Part shown: positions 10,095 through 21,771 of the stretch, piece by piece
How positions within the stretch are numbered: the stretch's first letter is position 1
How the letters are laid out: each line of letters begins with the position of its first letter
NCBI GenBank assembly: GCA_024291935.2
Contig: CM044307.1
Span: forward strand, 100,631,461-100,695,460
Source: Okapia johnstoni
Taxonomy: Eukaryota > Chordata > Mammalia > Artiodactyla > Giraffidae
Length of the DNA stretch: 64,000 nt
Reading direction: 5' to 3'
Position numbers and translations under genes: made by a program
Notes under the pieces: generated by a model
Seen by the model: the letters and a program-made list of their open reading frames with translations, nothing else
What the model was told of the DNA's origin: nothing
Databases searched by the model: none

Positions 10095-12299
10095 GTTCTT
10101 TCACTACACCTCTACAAAATCCTCCCTCCATTAAAAAAAAATACATATATGTATATATAACAAATTAAACTCAAAAAAGTTTCTTTACTGCCTTAAGTCT
10201 TCTCTAAATGTTGACCCTTTAGCGTCATGTCATATTTTTAGATAAATCATCAGTTACTATAAACTATCATACCATGTTTTTATACTGAATCTTTATTTAC
10301 TTGAACATGCCCTGAAAGTATATTTTTGTTTATGTTTTTAAACCCATGGAATTAGCTTGTTTTGGGTCATACATTGTTTTTCAGAAAGTTATTTAAAGCT
10401 TTTAAATACAGCATTAACAAGAAAGTCCTAAATGTGATACCAAACTATTCCAAAGTTCTGAATGTGATACTAAACTATTTCAAAGTCAAAGTGAGCATTT
10501 TTTTGGTAAAGTTCCAAAGCTTATCCTTTAAAAAAAGACTGAAAACATACATTGATAATTGTGTAAACATAATAAATATGCATCTATCACTACTTTAATC
10601 AAAAATTTTTTTTAACTTTGTAGTGAACATCCAGTCACTTCATTCCTCATTAAAAACTAGAAAATTCTTCAACTTCCAGGAAGGAAAGACAAGTTCACCA
10701 AGTATTTTTCCAAAAATCAACACTTATAAGGTTCAACTATGAAGAGGTTTGATATATTACCTCCAATATATAAGGGGAAAAAAACTATTAAAACAATGAA
10801 AAGATTTAATTTCTTTTCAAAACAGGGATTTTTCCATGGAATGATGGTGGCTACTCAAACGATTTTTTTCTCCCAAAAAGTGTTAACTTTTTTCAATAAA
10901 CTTCTACAAATACAAATATTATTCAATATTTATTGAATATTATTATACAAATATTATTCAAAATATACAAATATTTAAAAAATGTTCTTATAGTCTACAA
11001 ATAAAACGAAAACAGATAGCTTCTAACCATAACTATGCTATTAAATTATAATCTCTAAAATAATTTTCACCAGGTCCAAAAACAACAAGAGATTAAGTCT
11101 ACTAGAAAAGATTTATTTTGCTGACAGATTATTCTGTTTGGTTCAACTCATATCCTTCAACTAACATCCTTCTCACTTCCAGTCCACATTAAATAGCTAT
11201 TTAAACTGCCAAATATTTTAAGATCTATAGATGGTTGGCTCAATGAACTCATCTCAACATATTTCTATTGTATCATAAAAATTCCAAAAGTCAGTTAAAA
11301 TAAAAATTGTTAGGTACAGGAAAACTGACTCTACATTTCATCTCAAGTACACACAAGTAACAAATTAAGATGACCTTCCCCTTTCATTTGTGGGGAAGAT
11401 GAATTAAGAAATTAAGTTTTATTATGCCTAATTAATCTATTGCTTATACTGCTCTGACACATATCTCCTCTCTCCAGACTTCATTCCATTCCAAGTTTCA
11501 GTTTCTGGATTTTATCATTTATGACAGCTTACAACTCCCAGTCTTGCTTCAAGAGTGCTCAAATTGGGGAAGCAATTCTGGAATTAGACTAGAAAGTTCA
11601 GTTTTCTAAAATCAAACTGCAGCAAAACTTAATATCCCATAAGAAAACCTATATTCTTCCTTCTATGGAGTTAACAGTAATATATCTCACAATATACAAG
11701 AGCTTTAAACAACCCACAGATATTATCTTGTTAATCTTCACAAATTTCTAAAAGCATCAAATACCCTGGAAGCTTTCAATCCTTTTTAGCTTCTTCTAGC
11801 AGTTTCTTAAAGAGATTACAATGTTATATGATATACTACTAAATAAGCAACCTGTAAGATACAAACTACATCTTAATAATTTAAGAAGGCAACTCAAATG
11901 TATTAGCAGAGGGCTTCCTTTCCCTTCTAGGAGATTCTAACTCTAAGCAATGGTTTCAATTAGTACAAAGGGGGGCTTCATGGTCCTTTCTCTTACATTG
12001 TGAAACAAATGCAATAAAGCTTCCATCTCTCTAAAGGGAAAGAACCAAGCATTGAGCCTACCTTATTTGTACAAACCACATCTCAAGGTAATTATCAATA
12101 AATAGTTGATAAAAGAAAAGCATTCTTTATAAAATACTCCAACTAATAAATTCCAAGGTAATAAGAATTAGAGTATCACCATTTTGTAACCCCTTAATAA
12201 AATGACGATAAACTAGCAGACCCCAAAACAAGGTCCAAAGGAACCCGTGTGGGTCCCCACAACCCTTTCAGAGAATCTGTAGAATCAAAAATATTCTAC
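10095..12299. other. Unique AT-rich intronic stretch, no gene seen
   Basis: About 2.2 kb without a young repeat. It contains runs of A/T and a tandem AT-rich block at 10911-10972. The small plus-strand open frames at 10362-10598 and 10739-10936 are Lys/Phe/Asn-rich, as expected for AT-rich noise, and are not supported as genes. Confidence 0.5.
10911..10977. repeat. AT-rich direct and inverted repeat block
   Basis: The string 'acaaatattattca' occurs at 10912-10925 and 10947-10960. Between them 'attcaata' and 'tattgaat' form a short perfect inverted repeat, and a third partial copy 'atacaaatatt' follows. It is low-complexity sequence with local hairpin potential. Confidence 0.7.
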
Positions 12300-12738
12300 A
12301 ATAATTGTTGTTATTGTTCAGTTGCTAAGTTGTGTCCCACTCTTTGCGACCCCATGGACTAGAGCATGCCAGGCTTCCCTGTCTTTCACAATCTCTCAGA
12401 GTTGGCTCACTCATGTCCACTGAGTCAGTGATGCTCTCTAACCATCTCATCCTCTGCTGCCCTCTTCTCCTTCCGCCTTCAATCTTTGTCAGCATCAGGG
12501 TCTTTTCCAATGAGTCAGCTCTTCACATCAAGTGGCCAAAGTAGTGGAACTTTAGCATCAGTCCTTCCAAGGAATATTCAGTGTTGATCTCCTTTACAAT
12601 TGACTGATTTGATCTCATTGCAGACCAAGGGCCTCTCAAGAGTCTTCTCCAGTACCACAATTCCAAACCATTAACTCTTTGGCACTCAGCCTTCTTTATG
12701 GTCCAACTCTCACATCCATACATGACTACTAGAAAAAC
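12300..12738 (-). mobile_element. BovB LINE 3' fragment, antisense
   Basis: Antisense BovB 3' end of ~440 bp. Minus-strand frames 12325-12510 and 12523-12723 encode 'MYGCESWTIKKAE', 'GLELWYWRRLLRGPW', 'FHYFGHLM' and 'RGQQRMRWLESITDSVDM', the ORF2 C-terminus. It is frame-shifted between the two pieces and more diverged than the copy at 3.1 kb. Confidence 0.92.
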
Positions 12739-13146
12739 TACAGTGGATACTAAGTATTATTACAATGATACTAAGATGTTACTCACTGCCCCCCCCCACA
12801 CTCATGAGTGTACATGAAGTTTCCAGAGATTACGTGATATGTAGTATCACGACAGACTAAAGAATAAAGCAGATACGAGAATCCAGCTATCTTCTTTTAA
12901 GCCAGACAATAAAGAGATTTACAAAAATGCAAAATAAGGACACTCTTCTCACTAAGTTTCTGTTTTGGAAAACAGTTTTCACAAAAATGTTTATTTAAAC
13001 ATACAGTAGGTTCATTCCTGCTATTTTTAACTAAGTAATAGCTATTTCTAATTTTTTTTAGCTTTTTTCCTAATAAGGTAAATACCAATAGATATAATAG
13101 CATTTACAATAAACAAAATGTCCTTAGGGTTTTTTAATAATTTTTT
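12739..13146. other. No gene seen (intronic)
   Basis: Unique sequence with a C-run at about 12790-12797. The 68-codon minus frame at 12897-13103 has no recognisable features. Confidence 0.4.
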
Positions 13147-13156
13147 AGAATATAAA

Positions 13157-13861
13157 AATTCAATGAAAAAGATGGCTTAAAACTCCACATTCCAAAAACT
13201 AAGATCATGGCATCCAATCCCATCACTTCATGGCAAATACAAGGGGAAAAAATGGAAACAGTGAGAGACTTTATTTTCTTGGACTCCAAAATCACTGTGG
13301 ATGGTGACTGCAGCCATGAAGTTAAACAACGCTTGCACCTTCGAAGAAAAGCTGTGACAAACCTAGACAGTGTATTAAAAAGCAGAGACATAACTTGCCC
13401 ACAAAGGTCCGTCTAGTCAAAGCTGTGGTTTTTCCAGTAGTCATGTATGGATGTGAGAGTTGGACCATAAAGAAGGCAAAGCGCCAAAGAATTGATGCTT
13501 TTGAATTGTGGTGCTGGAGAAGATTCTTGAGAGCCCCGTGGATATCAAGGAGATCAAACCAGTCAATCCTAAAGGAAACCAACCCTGAATATTCACTGAA
13601 AGGATTGATACTAAAGCTGAAGCTCCAATAAATACTTTGGCCACCTAATGCAGAGTCAACTCACTGGAAAAGACCCTGATGCTGGGAAAGATTGAAGGCA
13701 GGAGAAGGGGTCAACAGAGGATGAGATGGTTGGATGGCATCACTGACTCAATGGACATGAGTTTGAGTAAACTCCAGGAGATAGCGAATGATAGGGAAGT
13801 CTAGCTGCACTCCATGGGGTCGCAAAGAGTCGGACACAACTGAGTGACTGAACAACAACAA
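13157..13861 (+). mobile_element. BovB LINE 3' fragment with 10-bp TSD
   Basis: Sense 5'-truncated BovB. Frames at 13207-13416 and 13395-13631 encode 'ITSWQIQGEKMETVRDFIFL', 'ITVDGDCSHEVKQRL', 'VFPVVMYGCESWTIKKAK' and 'AFELWCWRRFLRAPW'. Frame breaks near 13395 and beyond 13631 disrupt it. It ends 'gagtgactgaacaacaaca'. The decamer 'agaatataaa' flanks it at 13147-13156 and 13862-13871, a target-site duplication. Confidence 0.93.
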
Positions 13862-13871
13862 AGAATATAAA

Positions 13872-14339
13872 GGTATCCTGAAACTAAAAAGCTTGGGGAC
13901 AGATGATCTAGGGAATTCATCAGTATCTGCTAAAATCATAGAAAAAGAGTTGACCAGAGTTTTAATCCTCCTGGAAATACAAAGTACTACCTATGAAGTA
14001 TTCTTGAGAAAATAAAACTGAACATGAATCTGATCAAACATCTAGTTTAAATCAAAATCTATGTGTTTACAGGAAATACAAATTCAGAGGATTATATTAA
14101 ACAACACCATATGGATGCAGTCAGCACAGGAAAATCAGCTTTAATCAAAAAATAAACTGCAAAAGAATAAAAGAGGAAGAATGTGAAGATTAAAAGAAAT
14201 TTAAGAGGCACAGCAACCAATTGCATTGTACTACCGATCTTATTTGGGCAAAATGTAAAAAACATGCATGAGATAATCATGGAAATCTGAACAATGGATA
14301 TTTTATATTAAGGAATTATTATTTATATATAATAGTGGT
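13872..14339. other. No gene seen (intronic)
   Basis: Unique AT-rich sequence. The 62-codon minus frame at 14092-14280 is hydrophobic by composition only. Confidence 0.4.
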
Positions 14340-14351
14340 ATTGTGGTTATT

Positions 14352-14624
14352 CGGAGAAGGCACTGGCACCCCACTCCAGTACTCTCGCCTGGAAAATCCC
14401 ATGGACGGAGGAGCCTGGTAGGCTGCAGTCCATGGGGTCGATAAGAGTCGGACACAACTGAGCGACTTCACTTTCACTTTCCACTTTCATGCATTGGAGA
14501 AGGAAATGGCAACCCACTCCAGTGTTCTTGCCTGGAGAATCCCAGGGACGGGAGAGCCTGGTGGGCTGCTGTCTATGGGGTCGCACAGAGTCGGACATGA
14601 CTGAAGCAACTTAGCAGCAGCAGC
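14352..14624 (+). repeat. Bov-A2 SINE (dimer) with TSD
   Basis: Two Bov-A monomers in tandem: 'cactggcaccccactccagt' to 'gacttcactttcacttt', then 'ggcaacccactccagtgttc' to 'gcaacttagcagcagcag'. A 12-bp target-site duplication flanks it at 14340-14351 and 14625-14636 with a single mismatch. It is well preserved, hence relatively young. Confidence 0.93.
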
Positions 14625-14636
14625 ATTGTGGCTATT

Positions 14637-14793
14637 ATTAAAGAACTCTTACCTTTACAAATTTACACTGTTTACAATGAAATGTCATGATTCTAGAATT
14701 GCATCAAAATAATGGGAACTGGGGGAAATAGATGAAATAAGATTGCCCTAAGTTGAAAATTATTGACCTGGTTATTATATTTACACACAGGGT
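14637..14793. other. Spacer between two Bov-A2 copies
   Basis: Short unique sequence separating two near-identical, same-orientation Bov-A2 elements. No gene is visible. Confidence 0.4.
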
Positions 14794-14805
14794 ACATACT
14801 TATAA

Positions 14806-15074
14806 GGAGAAGGCAATGGCACCCCACTCCAGTACTCTTGCCTGGAAAATCCCATGGATGGAGGAGCAGGGTAGGCTGCAGACCATGGGGTCGCTAAGAG
14901 TCGGAAACGACTGAGCGACTTCCCTTTCCCTTTTCACTTTCATACATTGGAGAAGGAAATGGCAACCCACTCCAGTGTTCTTGCCTGGAGAATCCCAGGG
15001 ACGGGGGAGCCTGGTGGGCTGCCGTCTATGGGGTCGCACAGAGTCGGACACGACTGAAGCGATTCAGCAGCAGC
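14806..15074 (+). repeat. Bov-A2 SINE (dimer) with perfect 12-bp TSD
   Basis: A second same-orientation Bov-A2, closely similar to the copy at 14352. The exact duplication 'acatacttataa' at 14794-14805 and 15075-15086 shows it inserted independently rather than by segmental duplication. Confidence 0.95.
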
Positions 15075-15086
15075 ACATACTTATAA

Positions 15087-15848
15087 CCAGTATTTCTTCC
15101 CATTAAGCTGCCTGTAATCCTGAACAGTATGTCTTTGGTTATTCCAGCATCTTATTTCTGAACTCTTCCCCTACAAGAGTATCAAAACAAAAAGCAAAAC
15201 CAAAACAACACCTGGTAAGAAAGAAAGGTTATAGACAGAACAAATGTAAAGAGAAGGATCAGGACAGCATGTTGGGGACTTCACGCTAGAAGGATACTGT
15301 CTCATACCAATAGACAAATACCAACATGCTTACACACATGTGTTTCTAATTGTGTGCTATGGCCACGACCCTGAAATGAAGAAAAAGGTCAAAATCAAGC
15401 CACAGAAAGGAAGGAATGGGTGCACACTAGAATTTCACTCCTGTCCTTTTCTATTTCAGATATGGACTTGGATGAGTCTTTACATTTTGCTCTCAAAGTC
15501 TTCAGTCCTAGAGGTGCTGAAAGACTAGTTCTAAAAATTATTGGCTTGAACTATATATAAGATTCCCCATCCAATGGAGGCTACGTAAAGATCAAGGATA
15601 TAAGACCAGTAATATTACACTGAGGGTTACCAGCACTATGATTTTAATAGAATTTTAAGTAACTTGCATTATAGATTTATGAATCACACAAACCTCAAAA
15701 CTTTCTCCACATGACAAGAGTAAGCTGTATCATAGACTAGGGGTCACGTCTATTCTTCCAGTATCATCCAAGTTTCAAATACTTTATCTTGTCATCAGGT
15801 CCTATATTGTAATTATTGGCTTGAGAAATACAGTCATCATAACCATAT
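15087..15848. other. No gene seen (intronic)
   Basis: Unique sequence. The 62-codon plus frame at 15340-15528 shows no recognisable domain. Confidence 0.4.
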
Positions 15849-16054
15849 AACTAAGAAACATATTTAAATAGCAGCTCCCCATCCAATCATCATCCCAAAT
15901 TAGGCTTCATTTTTAAGTCCTGCAAAAGAAGCAACTCTATCAATACCTTAGAACTAAGAAACATATTTAAATAGCAGCTCCCTATCCAATCATCATCCCA
16001 AATTAGGCTTCATTTTTAAGTCCTCCAAAAGAAGCAACTCTAACAATATCTTGA
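15849..16054. repeat. 103-bp tandem duplication
   Basis: Copy 1 (15849-15951) and copy 2 (15952-16054) are head-to-tail, both starting 'aactaagaaacatatttaaa' and running through 'catcatcccaaattaggctt'. I count about five substitutions over 103 bp, so the duplication is roughly 95% identical. It is not a recognised interspersed repeat. Confidence 0.93.
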
Positions 16055-16146
16055 TACTCTGTTGTTAGCTGAACAACTGTCAAATATTCTTAAAAAAAAA
16101 AATCAGGAAATAAATGGAAAAGTATACCGAAACTGTTAAATAACTT

Positions 16147-18734
16147 GAGTTCAGTCGCTCAGTCGTGTCCAACTCTTTAGGACGCCATGGGCTGCAACAT
16201 GCCAGGCCTCCCTGTCCATCATCAGCTTCCGGAGTTTACACAAACTCATCTCAATTGAGTCGGTGATGCCATCCAACCATCTAATCCTCTGTCGTCCCCT
16301 TCTCCTCCTGCCTCCAATCTTTCCCAACATCAGGGTCTTTTCCAATGAGTCAGTTCTTCACATTAGGTGGCCAGGGTATTGGAGGTTCAGCTTCAACATC
16401 AGCCCTTCCAATGAACACCCAGGACTGATCTCCTTTAGAATGGACTGGCTGGATCTCCTTGCAGTCCAAGGGACTCTCAAGAGTCTTCTTCAACACCACA
16501 GTTCAAAAGCATCAGTTCTTCGGTGCTCAGCTTTCTTTATAGTCCAACTCTCACATCCATACATGAGTACTGGAAAAACCATAGCTTTGACTAGATGGAC
16601 TTTTGTTGGCAAAGTGATGTCTCTGCTTTTGAATATGCTATCTAGGTTGGTCATAACTTTCCTTCCAAGGAGTAAGTGTATTTTAATTTCATGGCTGCAA
16701 TCAACATCTGCAGTGATTTGGAAGCCCCCAAAAATAAAGTCAGCCACTGTTTCCACTGTTTCTCCATCTATTTGCCATGAAGTGATGGGACCGGATGCGA
16801 TGATCTTAGTTTTCTGAACGTTGAGCTTGAAGCCAACTTTTTCACTCTCCTCGTTCACTTTCATCAAGAGGCTCTTCAGTTCTTCTTCACTTTCTGCCAC
16901 AAGGGTGGTGTCATCTGCATATCTGAGGTGACTGATATTTCTCCCAGCAACCTTGATTCCAGATTGTGCAGTAGTTTGAGCATTCTTTGGGATTGCCTTT
17001 CTTTGGGATTGGAATTAAAACCGACCTTTTCCAGTCCTGTGGTCACTGCTGAGTTTTCCAAATTTGCTGGCATATTGCGTGGAGCACTTTCACAGCATCA
17101 TCATCAACTGGAATTCCATCACCTCCACTAGCTTTGTTTGTAGTGATGCTTCCTAAGGCCCACTTGACTTCACATTCCAGGATGTCTGGCTCTAGGTGAG
17201 GGATCACACCATTGTGATTGTCTGGGTCGTGAAGATATATTTTGTATAGTTCTGTGTATTCTTGCCACCTCTTCTTAATCTCTTCTGCTTCTGTTAGGTC
17301 CATACCATTTTCGTCCTTTATTGAGCCCAACTTTGCATGAAATGTTCCCTTTGTATCTCTAATTTTCTTGAAGAGGATCTCTAGTCTTTCCCATTCTATT
17401 TTCCTCTATTTCTTTGCATTGATCACTGAGGAAGGCTTTATCTCTCCTTGCTATTCTTTGGAACTCTGAATTCAAATGGGAATATCTTTCCTTTTCTCTT
17501 TAGCTTTTCGCTTCTCTTCTCTTACCACCTATCTGTAAGGCCTCCTCAGACAGCCATTTTGCCTTTTTGCATTTCTTTTTCTTGGGGATGGTCTTGATCC
17601 CTGTCTCCTGTACAATGTCACAAACCTCCATCCATAGTTCATCAGGCACTCTATCAGATCTAGTCCCTTAAATCTATTTCTCACTTCCACTGTATAATTG
17701 TAAGGATTTGATTTAGGTCATAACTGCATGGTCTAGGGGTTTTCCCTACTTTCTTCAATTAAAGTGTGAATTTGGTTATAAGCAGTTCATGATCTGAGCC
17801 ACAGTCAGCTTCGGGTCTTGTTTTGGCTGACTGTATAGAGCTTCTCCACCTTTGGCTGCAAAGAATATAATCAATCTGTTTTCGGTATTGACCATCTGGT
17901 GATGTCCGTGTGTACAGTCTTCTCTTGTGTTGTTGGAAGAGGGTGTTTGCTATGACCAGTGCATTCTCTTGGCAGAACTCTATTAGCCTTTGCCCTGCTT
18001 CATTCTGTACTCCAAGGCCAAATTTGCCTGTTACTTCAGGTGTTTCTTCACTTCCTACTTTTGCATTCCAGTCCCCTATCATGAAAAGGACATCTTTTTT
18101 CGGTGTTAGTTCTAACAGGTCTTGTAGGTCTTCATAGAACTGTTCAACTTCAGCTTCTTCAGCATTACTGGTCCGGGCATGGACTTAAGATTATCATGAT
18201 ATTGAATGGCTTGCCTTGGAAATGAACAGAGATCTTTCTTTCATTTTTGAGACTGCATCCAAGTACTGCATTTTGGACTCTTTTGTTGACTATGATGGCT
18301 ACTCCATTTTTTCTAAAGGATCCTTGCCCACAGAAGTAGATATTAATGGTCATCTGAATTAAATTCACCCATTCCAGTCCATTTTAGTTCTTTGATTCCT
18401 AAAATGTCAACCTTCACTCTGCCATCTCCTGTTTGACCACTTCCAATTTGCCTTGATTCATGGACCTAACATTTGAGGTTCCTATGCAATATTGCTCTTT
18501 ATAGCATCACCTTGCTTTATCACCAGTCACATCCACAACTGGGTGTTGTTTTTGCTTTGGTTCCATCTCTTCATTCTTTCTAGTCATGTCTCCTCCGATC
18601 TCCAGTAGCATACTGGGCATCTCCGACCTGATTGCATGGTAATCTTTTTGCCTTTTCATACTTGTTCATGGGGCTCTCAAGGCAAGAATATTGAAGTGGT
18701 TTGCCATTTCCTTCTCCAGTGGACCACATTTTGT
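16147..18734 (-). pseudogene. BovB LINE, 2.6 kb, antisense, internally deleted
   Basis: The longest BovB copy here. In minus-strand order: the AP-type endonuclease part at 18082-17759 with 'GDWNAKVG', 'KQIDYILCSQRWRSS' and 'GSDHELLITKF' (conserved catalytic-type blocks); the linker to RT at 17330-17043 with 'VKWALGSITTNKASGGDGIP'; then, near 16930-17000, an abrupt jump from 'WKRSVL'-like sequence to the region just before motif C. RT motifs A and B are therefore deleted. The C-terminal block is at 16900-16490 and 16345-16151. A frameshift splits the coding region repeatedly. Flanking 'ataactt' at 16140-16146 and 18735-18741 is a likely target-site duplication. It is 5'-truncated and inactive. 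Confidence 0.93.
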
Positions 18735-18741
18735 ATAACTT

Positions 18742-19061
18742 ATTCTCTATAAATACTAGTTATTCTTTGCTTTTAATGGATTACCTTTCTAAAAAAAGAA
18801 TGCCAGTATTTTTAACCTGTGGGTGCATAAAAAGCTAAAAATAGGTGTTTGTTTTAAACAAGAAAGGAAAAGAAGTTGTTAATCACACTGTTTCATTCTT
18901 TGCACCAGAGCAATTTGTATTATTTTCCCCCATTTTAACAAATTAAACAGTTTTAACAACAACAAAGTTTTAAAAACTTGTATATTTGATAGTAAGTAAA
19001 GTCTAAAAGAAAAATGCATTGAAAGTTAATAAATTACAAAGAGATCTTACTGTTTTTAAAA
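18742..19061. other. No gene seen (intronic)
   Basis: Unique AT-rich sequence between the BovB and the L1. Confidence 0.4.
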
Positions 19062-20004
19062 CTATTGTCAAAGATTACCATGCAATCAGGTAATTTAAAC
19101 TTAAAAAATGAAACTATCATCCCAGTTAATGCAGTAAGAAAAGGAAATGAAATGTATACTGATAGAGAAGGAAGAAATAATACTGTTCACAGATATGATC
19201 ATCTATGCATAGAACCTGCAAGAATCATCAAAAAATCTCTAGAACTAATGATGAATTACAGCAAGGCTGCAGAATATATGCTTAGTATTTTCAAAATCAA
19301 TAATTTTCCTATATACCAGCAATGAACAAGTGGAATTTGAAATTAAAAACAAAATATATTTACATTAACTCCCCCTAAAATGAAATATTTAGGTAAATCT
19401 AACAAAATATGTGCAACATCTATATGAGGAAAACAACTCGGATGAAACGATACCAGAAGAACTAAATACAGATATTCTGTGTTCACAGTTAGAAAAATTC
19501 AACACTATCAAGATTTCAGTTCTTCCCAACTTGATCTATGGATTCATCGAGAGCACGATCAAAAGACCAGCAAGTTATTTTCATAGATATTGACAAACTG
19601 ATTCTAAAGTTTATACAGAGAGGCCAAAGACCCAGAGTAGTCGACACAATATTGAAGAAGAAGATCAAAGTTGGAGGACTGACACGATCCAACTTCAAGA
19701 CTTAGTATAAAGCAACAGTAATCAAGACACTTTGGCACTGGTGAAAGAACAGGCCAATAGAGAGCCCAGAAATACAGAAATAGATCCCGCATTAAATACA
19801 GTTAACTGACAAAGGAGCAAAGATAAAATGGTCTGGAACAACTGTACATCCACATGCAAAAAAAAAGAAGATTCAGACCTATACTTTTCATAAAAATTAA
19901 CTCAAAATGGATCACAAATCTAAACACAAAGCTTAAAATTATAAAGCTCATAGAAGACAACTCACATAGAAGAAAATCTAGATGACCTTGGGTTTGGCAG
20001 TGAC

Positions 20005-20234
20005 TTGTTTTTTTAATTAAATTTTTTAAAATTATTTTTGGCTGCAGTGGATCTTAACTGCAGTGCTTGGGCTTTTTCTCTCTAGTTGCAGTGAGCAGGG
20101 GGCTTCTGTAGTCGTGGCAAGTGGGCTTAGTTGCCCCCAGGCACATGGGATCTTAGCTTCCAGACCAGGGATCCAACCTGGGTCCCCTGCAGTGGAAGCA
20201 CAGATACTTAACCACTTAACCACCAGGAAGTCCC
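20005..20234 (-). repeat. tRNA-Glu-derived (CHR-type) SINE, antisense, inside L1
   Basis: The sequence 'ggctgcagtggatcttaact', 'gtgggcttagttgccccc', 'ccagggatccaacctgggtc' and 'taaccaccaggaagtccc' is an antisense cetartiodactyl tRNA-type SINE with a T-rich left end (its A-tail). Imperfect 10-bp duplications ('tggcagtgac' at 19995-20004, 'tggcaatgat' at 20235-20244) flank it. Confidence 0.85.
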
Positions 20235-20399
20235 TGGCAATGATGTTTTAGACACAACACCAAAGGTACAATCTATGAAGAGATATAATTGATGAACTAG
20301 ACATTAAAATTAAAACTTTCTGCTCTGCAAAAAGACACTGTCAAGAAGACAAGACGACAAATCAAAGTTTGTGAGAAAACATCTACAAAAGACACATCT

Positions 20400-20523
20400 T
20401 AGGACTTCCCTGGCAGTCTAGTGGTTAAGACTTTCACGCTTCCACTGAAGGGAGCACAGATTCCACCTCTGGTAGGGAACTAAGATCCCGCATGCCTTGC
20501 ACGCCATGTGGCATGGCCAAAAC
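20400..20523 (+). repeat. tRNA-Glu-derived SINE, sense, inside L1
   Basis: Head 'ggacttccctggcagtctag', 'tggttaagactttcacgctt', then 'gggaactaagatcccgcatg' and an end in 'ggccaaaacaaag'. It is a short sense copy. Flanks 'aaagacacatct' (20388-20399) and 'aaagacaagtct' (20524-20535) are a decayed duplication. Confidence 0.85.
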
Positions 20524-21488
20524 AAAGACAAGTCTGAAAAAGGACTGTTATCCTAAATATACAAAGAACTCTTAAAGCTCAACAAAATAAACAAGCCAAT
20601 TTAAAAATGGGCCAAAGACCTGTTAACAGACACTTCATCAGGAAGACACACAGATGGCAAACAAGCATATAAAAAGATGCTCCATATTATGAGTCATCAG
20701 GGAAATGCAAATTAAAACAAGGTACCATCACATATCTATTAGAATGGCCAAAATCAGGAACAGTAACAACCCCAAATGCTGTTGAAGATACAGAGCAACA
20801 GAAACTTTTACTCATTGCTGATGGAAATAATACAGCCACTTTTAAAGACAGTTTGACAGTTTCTTAAAAAGCTAAACATTCTTCCCATATAATTTATCGA
20901 TCATGCTCCTTGGTACTTATGCAAAGAAGTTGAAAACTATGTCCACACAAAAACCTGTACATGGATGTTTATAGCAGCTTTATTCATAACTGTCAAAATG
21001 CAGAAGCAACCAAGATATCTTTCAGTAGATAAATGAATAAACCAGACAATGGACTATAATTCAGTGCTAAAAAGATATGAGCTATCAAGTCATGAAAAGA
21101 TACAGAAGAAACTTAAATGTATATTACTAAGCAAAAGAAGCCAATATGAAAAGACTACCTACTGCATGATTGGTACTATGTGATATACCAGAAAAGGCAA
21201 AACTATGGAGACAGTAGTAAGATCAGTGTTTGCCAGGGTTTAGGAGCAGATCTGCATAGGCAGAGCACAGATGATTTTTAGGGCAGTGGAACTACTCTGT
21301 ACAGTACTGTATCGATAGATATGTATCATTATACACTTGTCCAAACCCACAGAACTTACAACACCAAGAGTGAACCAGGATGTAGACCATGGACTTTGGG
21401 TGTCTGTGTAGGTTCATAGTTCTTATATATATACTGCTCTGGTAGGGAATGTTGATAATGGGGAAAGTTCTGCACATGGAGGGGGAGG

Positions 21489-21678
21489 CTGCTGCTGTTG
21501 CTAAGTCGCTTCAGTCGTGTCCAACTCTGTGCGACCCCATAGACGGCAGCCCACCAGGCTCCCTGTCCTTGGGGTTCTCCAGGCAAGAACACTGGAGAGG
21601 GTTGCCATTTCCTTCTCCAATGCATGAAAGTGAAAAGTGAAAGTGAAGTCGCTCAGTTGTGTCCAACTCGTAGCGACA
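21489..21678 (-). repeat. Bov-A2 SINE, antisense, truncated, inside L1
   Basis: One full antisense monomer ('gctgctgctgttgctaagtc' to 'tttccttctccaatgcatga') and part of the second ('gtgaagtcgctcagttgtgt'). An exact 11-bp duplication 'ggagggggagg' at 21478-21488 and 21679-21689 flanks it, and the L1 3'UTR resumes afterward. Confidence 0.92.
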
Positions 21679-21771
21679 GGAGGGGGAGGAGATATGTAGG
21701 AAATCTTTACAACTTACACTCAAGTTTATTGTGACCCTAAATCTGCTCTTAAAGACTACTGAAAAACAACA

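Larger units (their letters stand above)
19062..21771 (+). mobile_element. L1 LINE ORF2 3' half and 3'UTR, with nested SINEs
   Basis: A degenerate sense L1. Fragments resemble the ORF2 C-terminal half: a decayed segment after the RT active-site block at 19065-19325, 'caagacttagtataaagcaacagtaatcaagacactttgg'-like sequence at 19698-19737, and 'ggacttatgcaaag' and 'tgtttatagcagctttattc' type segments near 20920-20990. The L1 3'UTR-like end follows at about 21180-21771. It is interrupted by three SINEs (20005-20234, 20400-20523, 21489-21678), each with TSDs. It is an older mammalian L1 subfamily, not intact. Confidence 0.88.
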
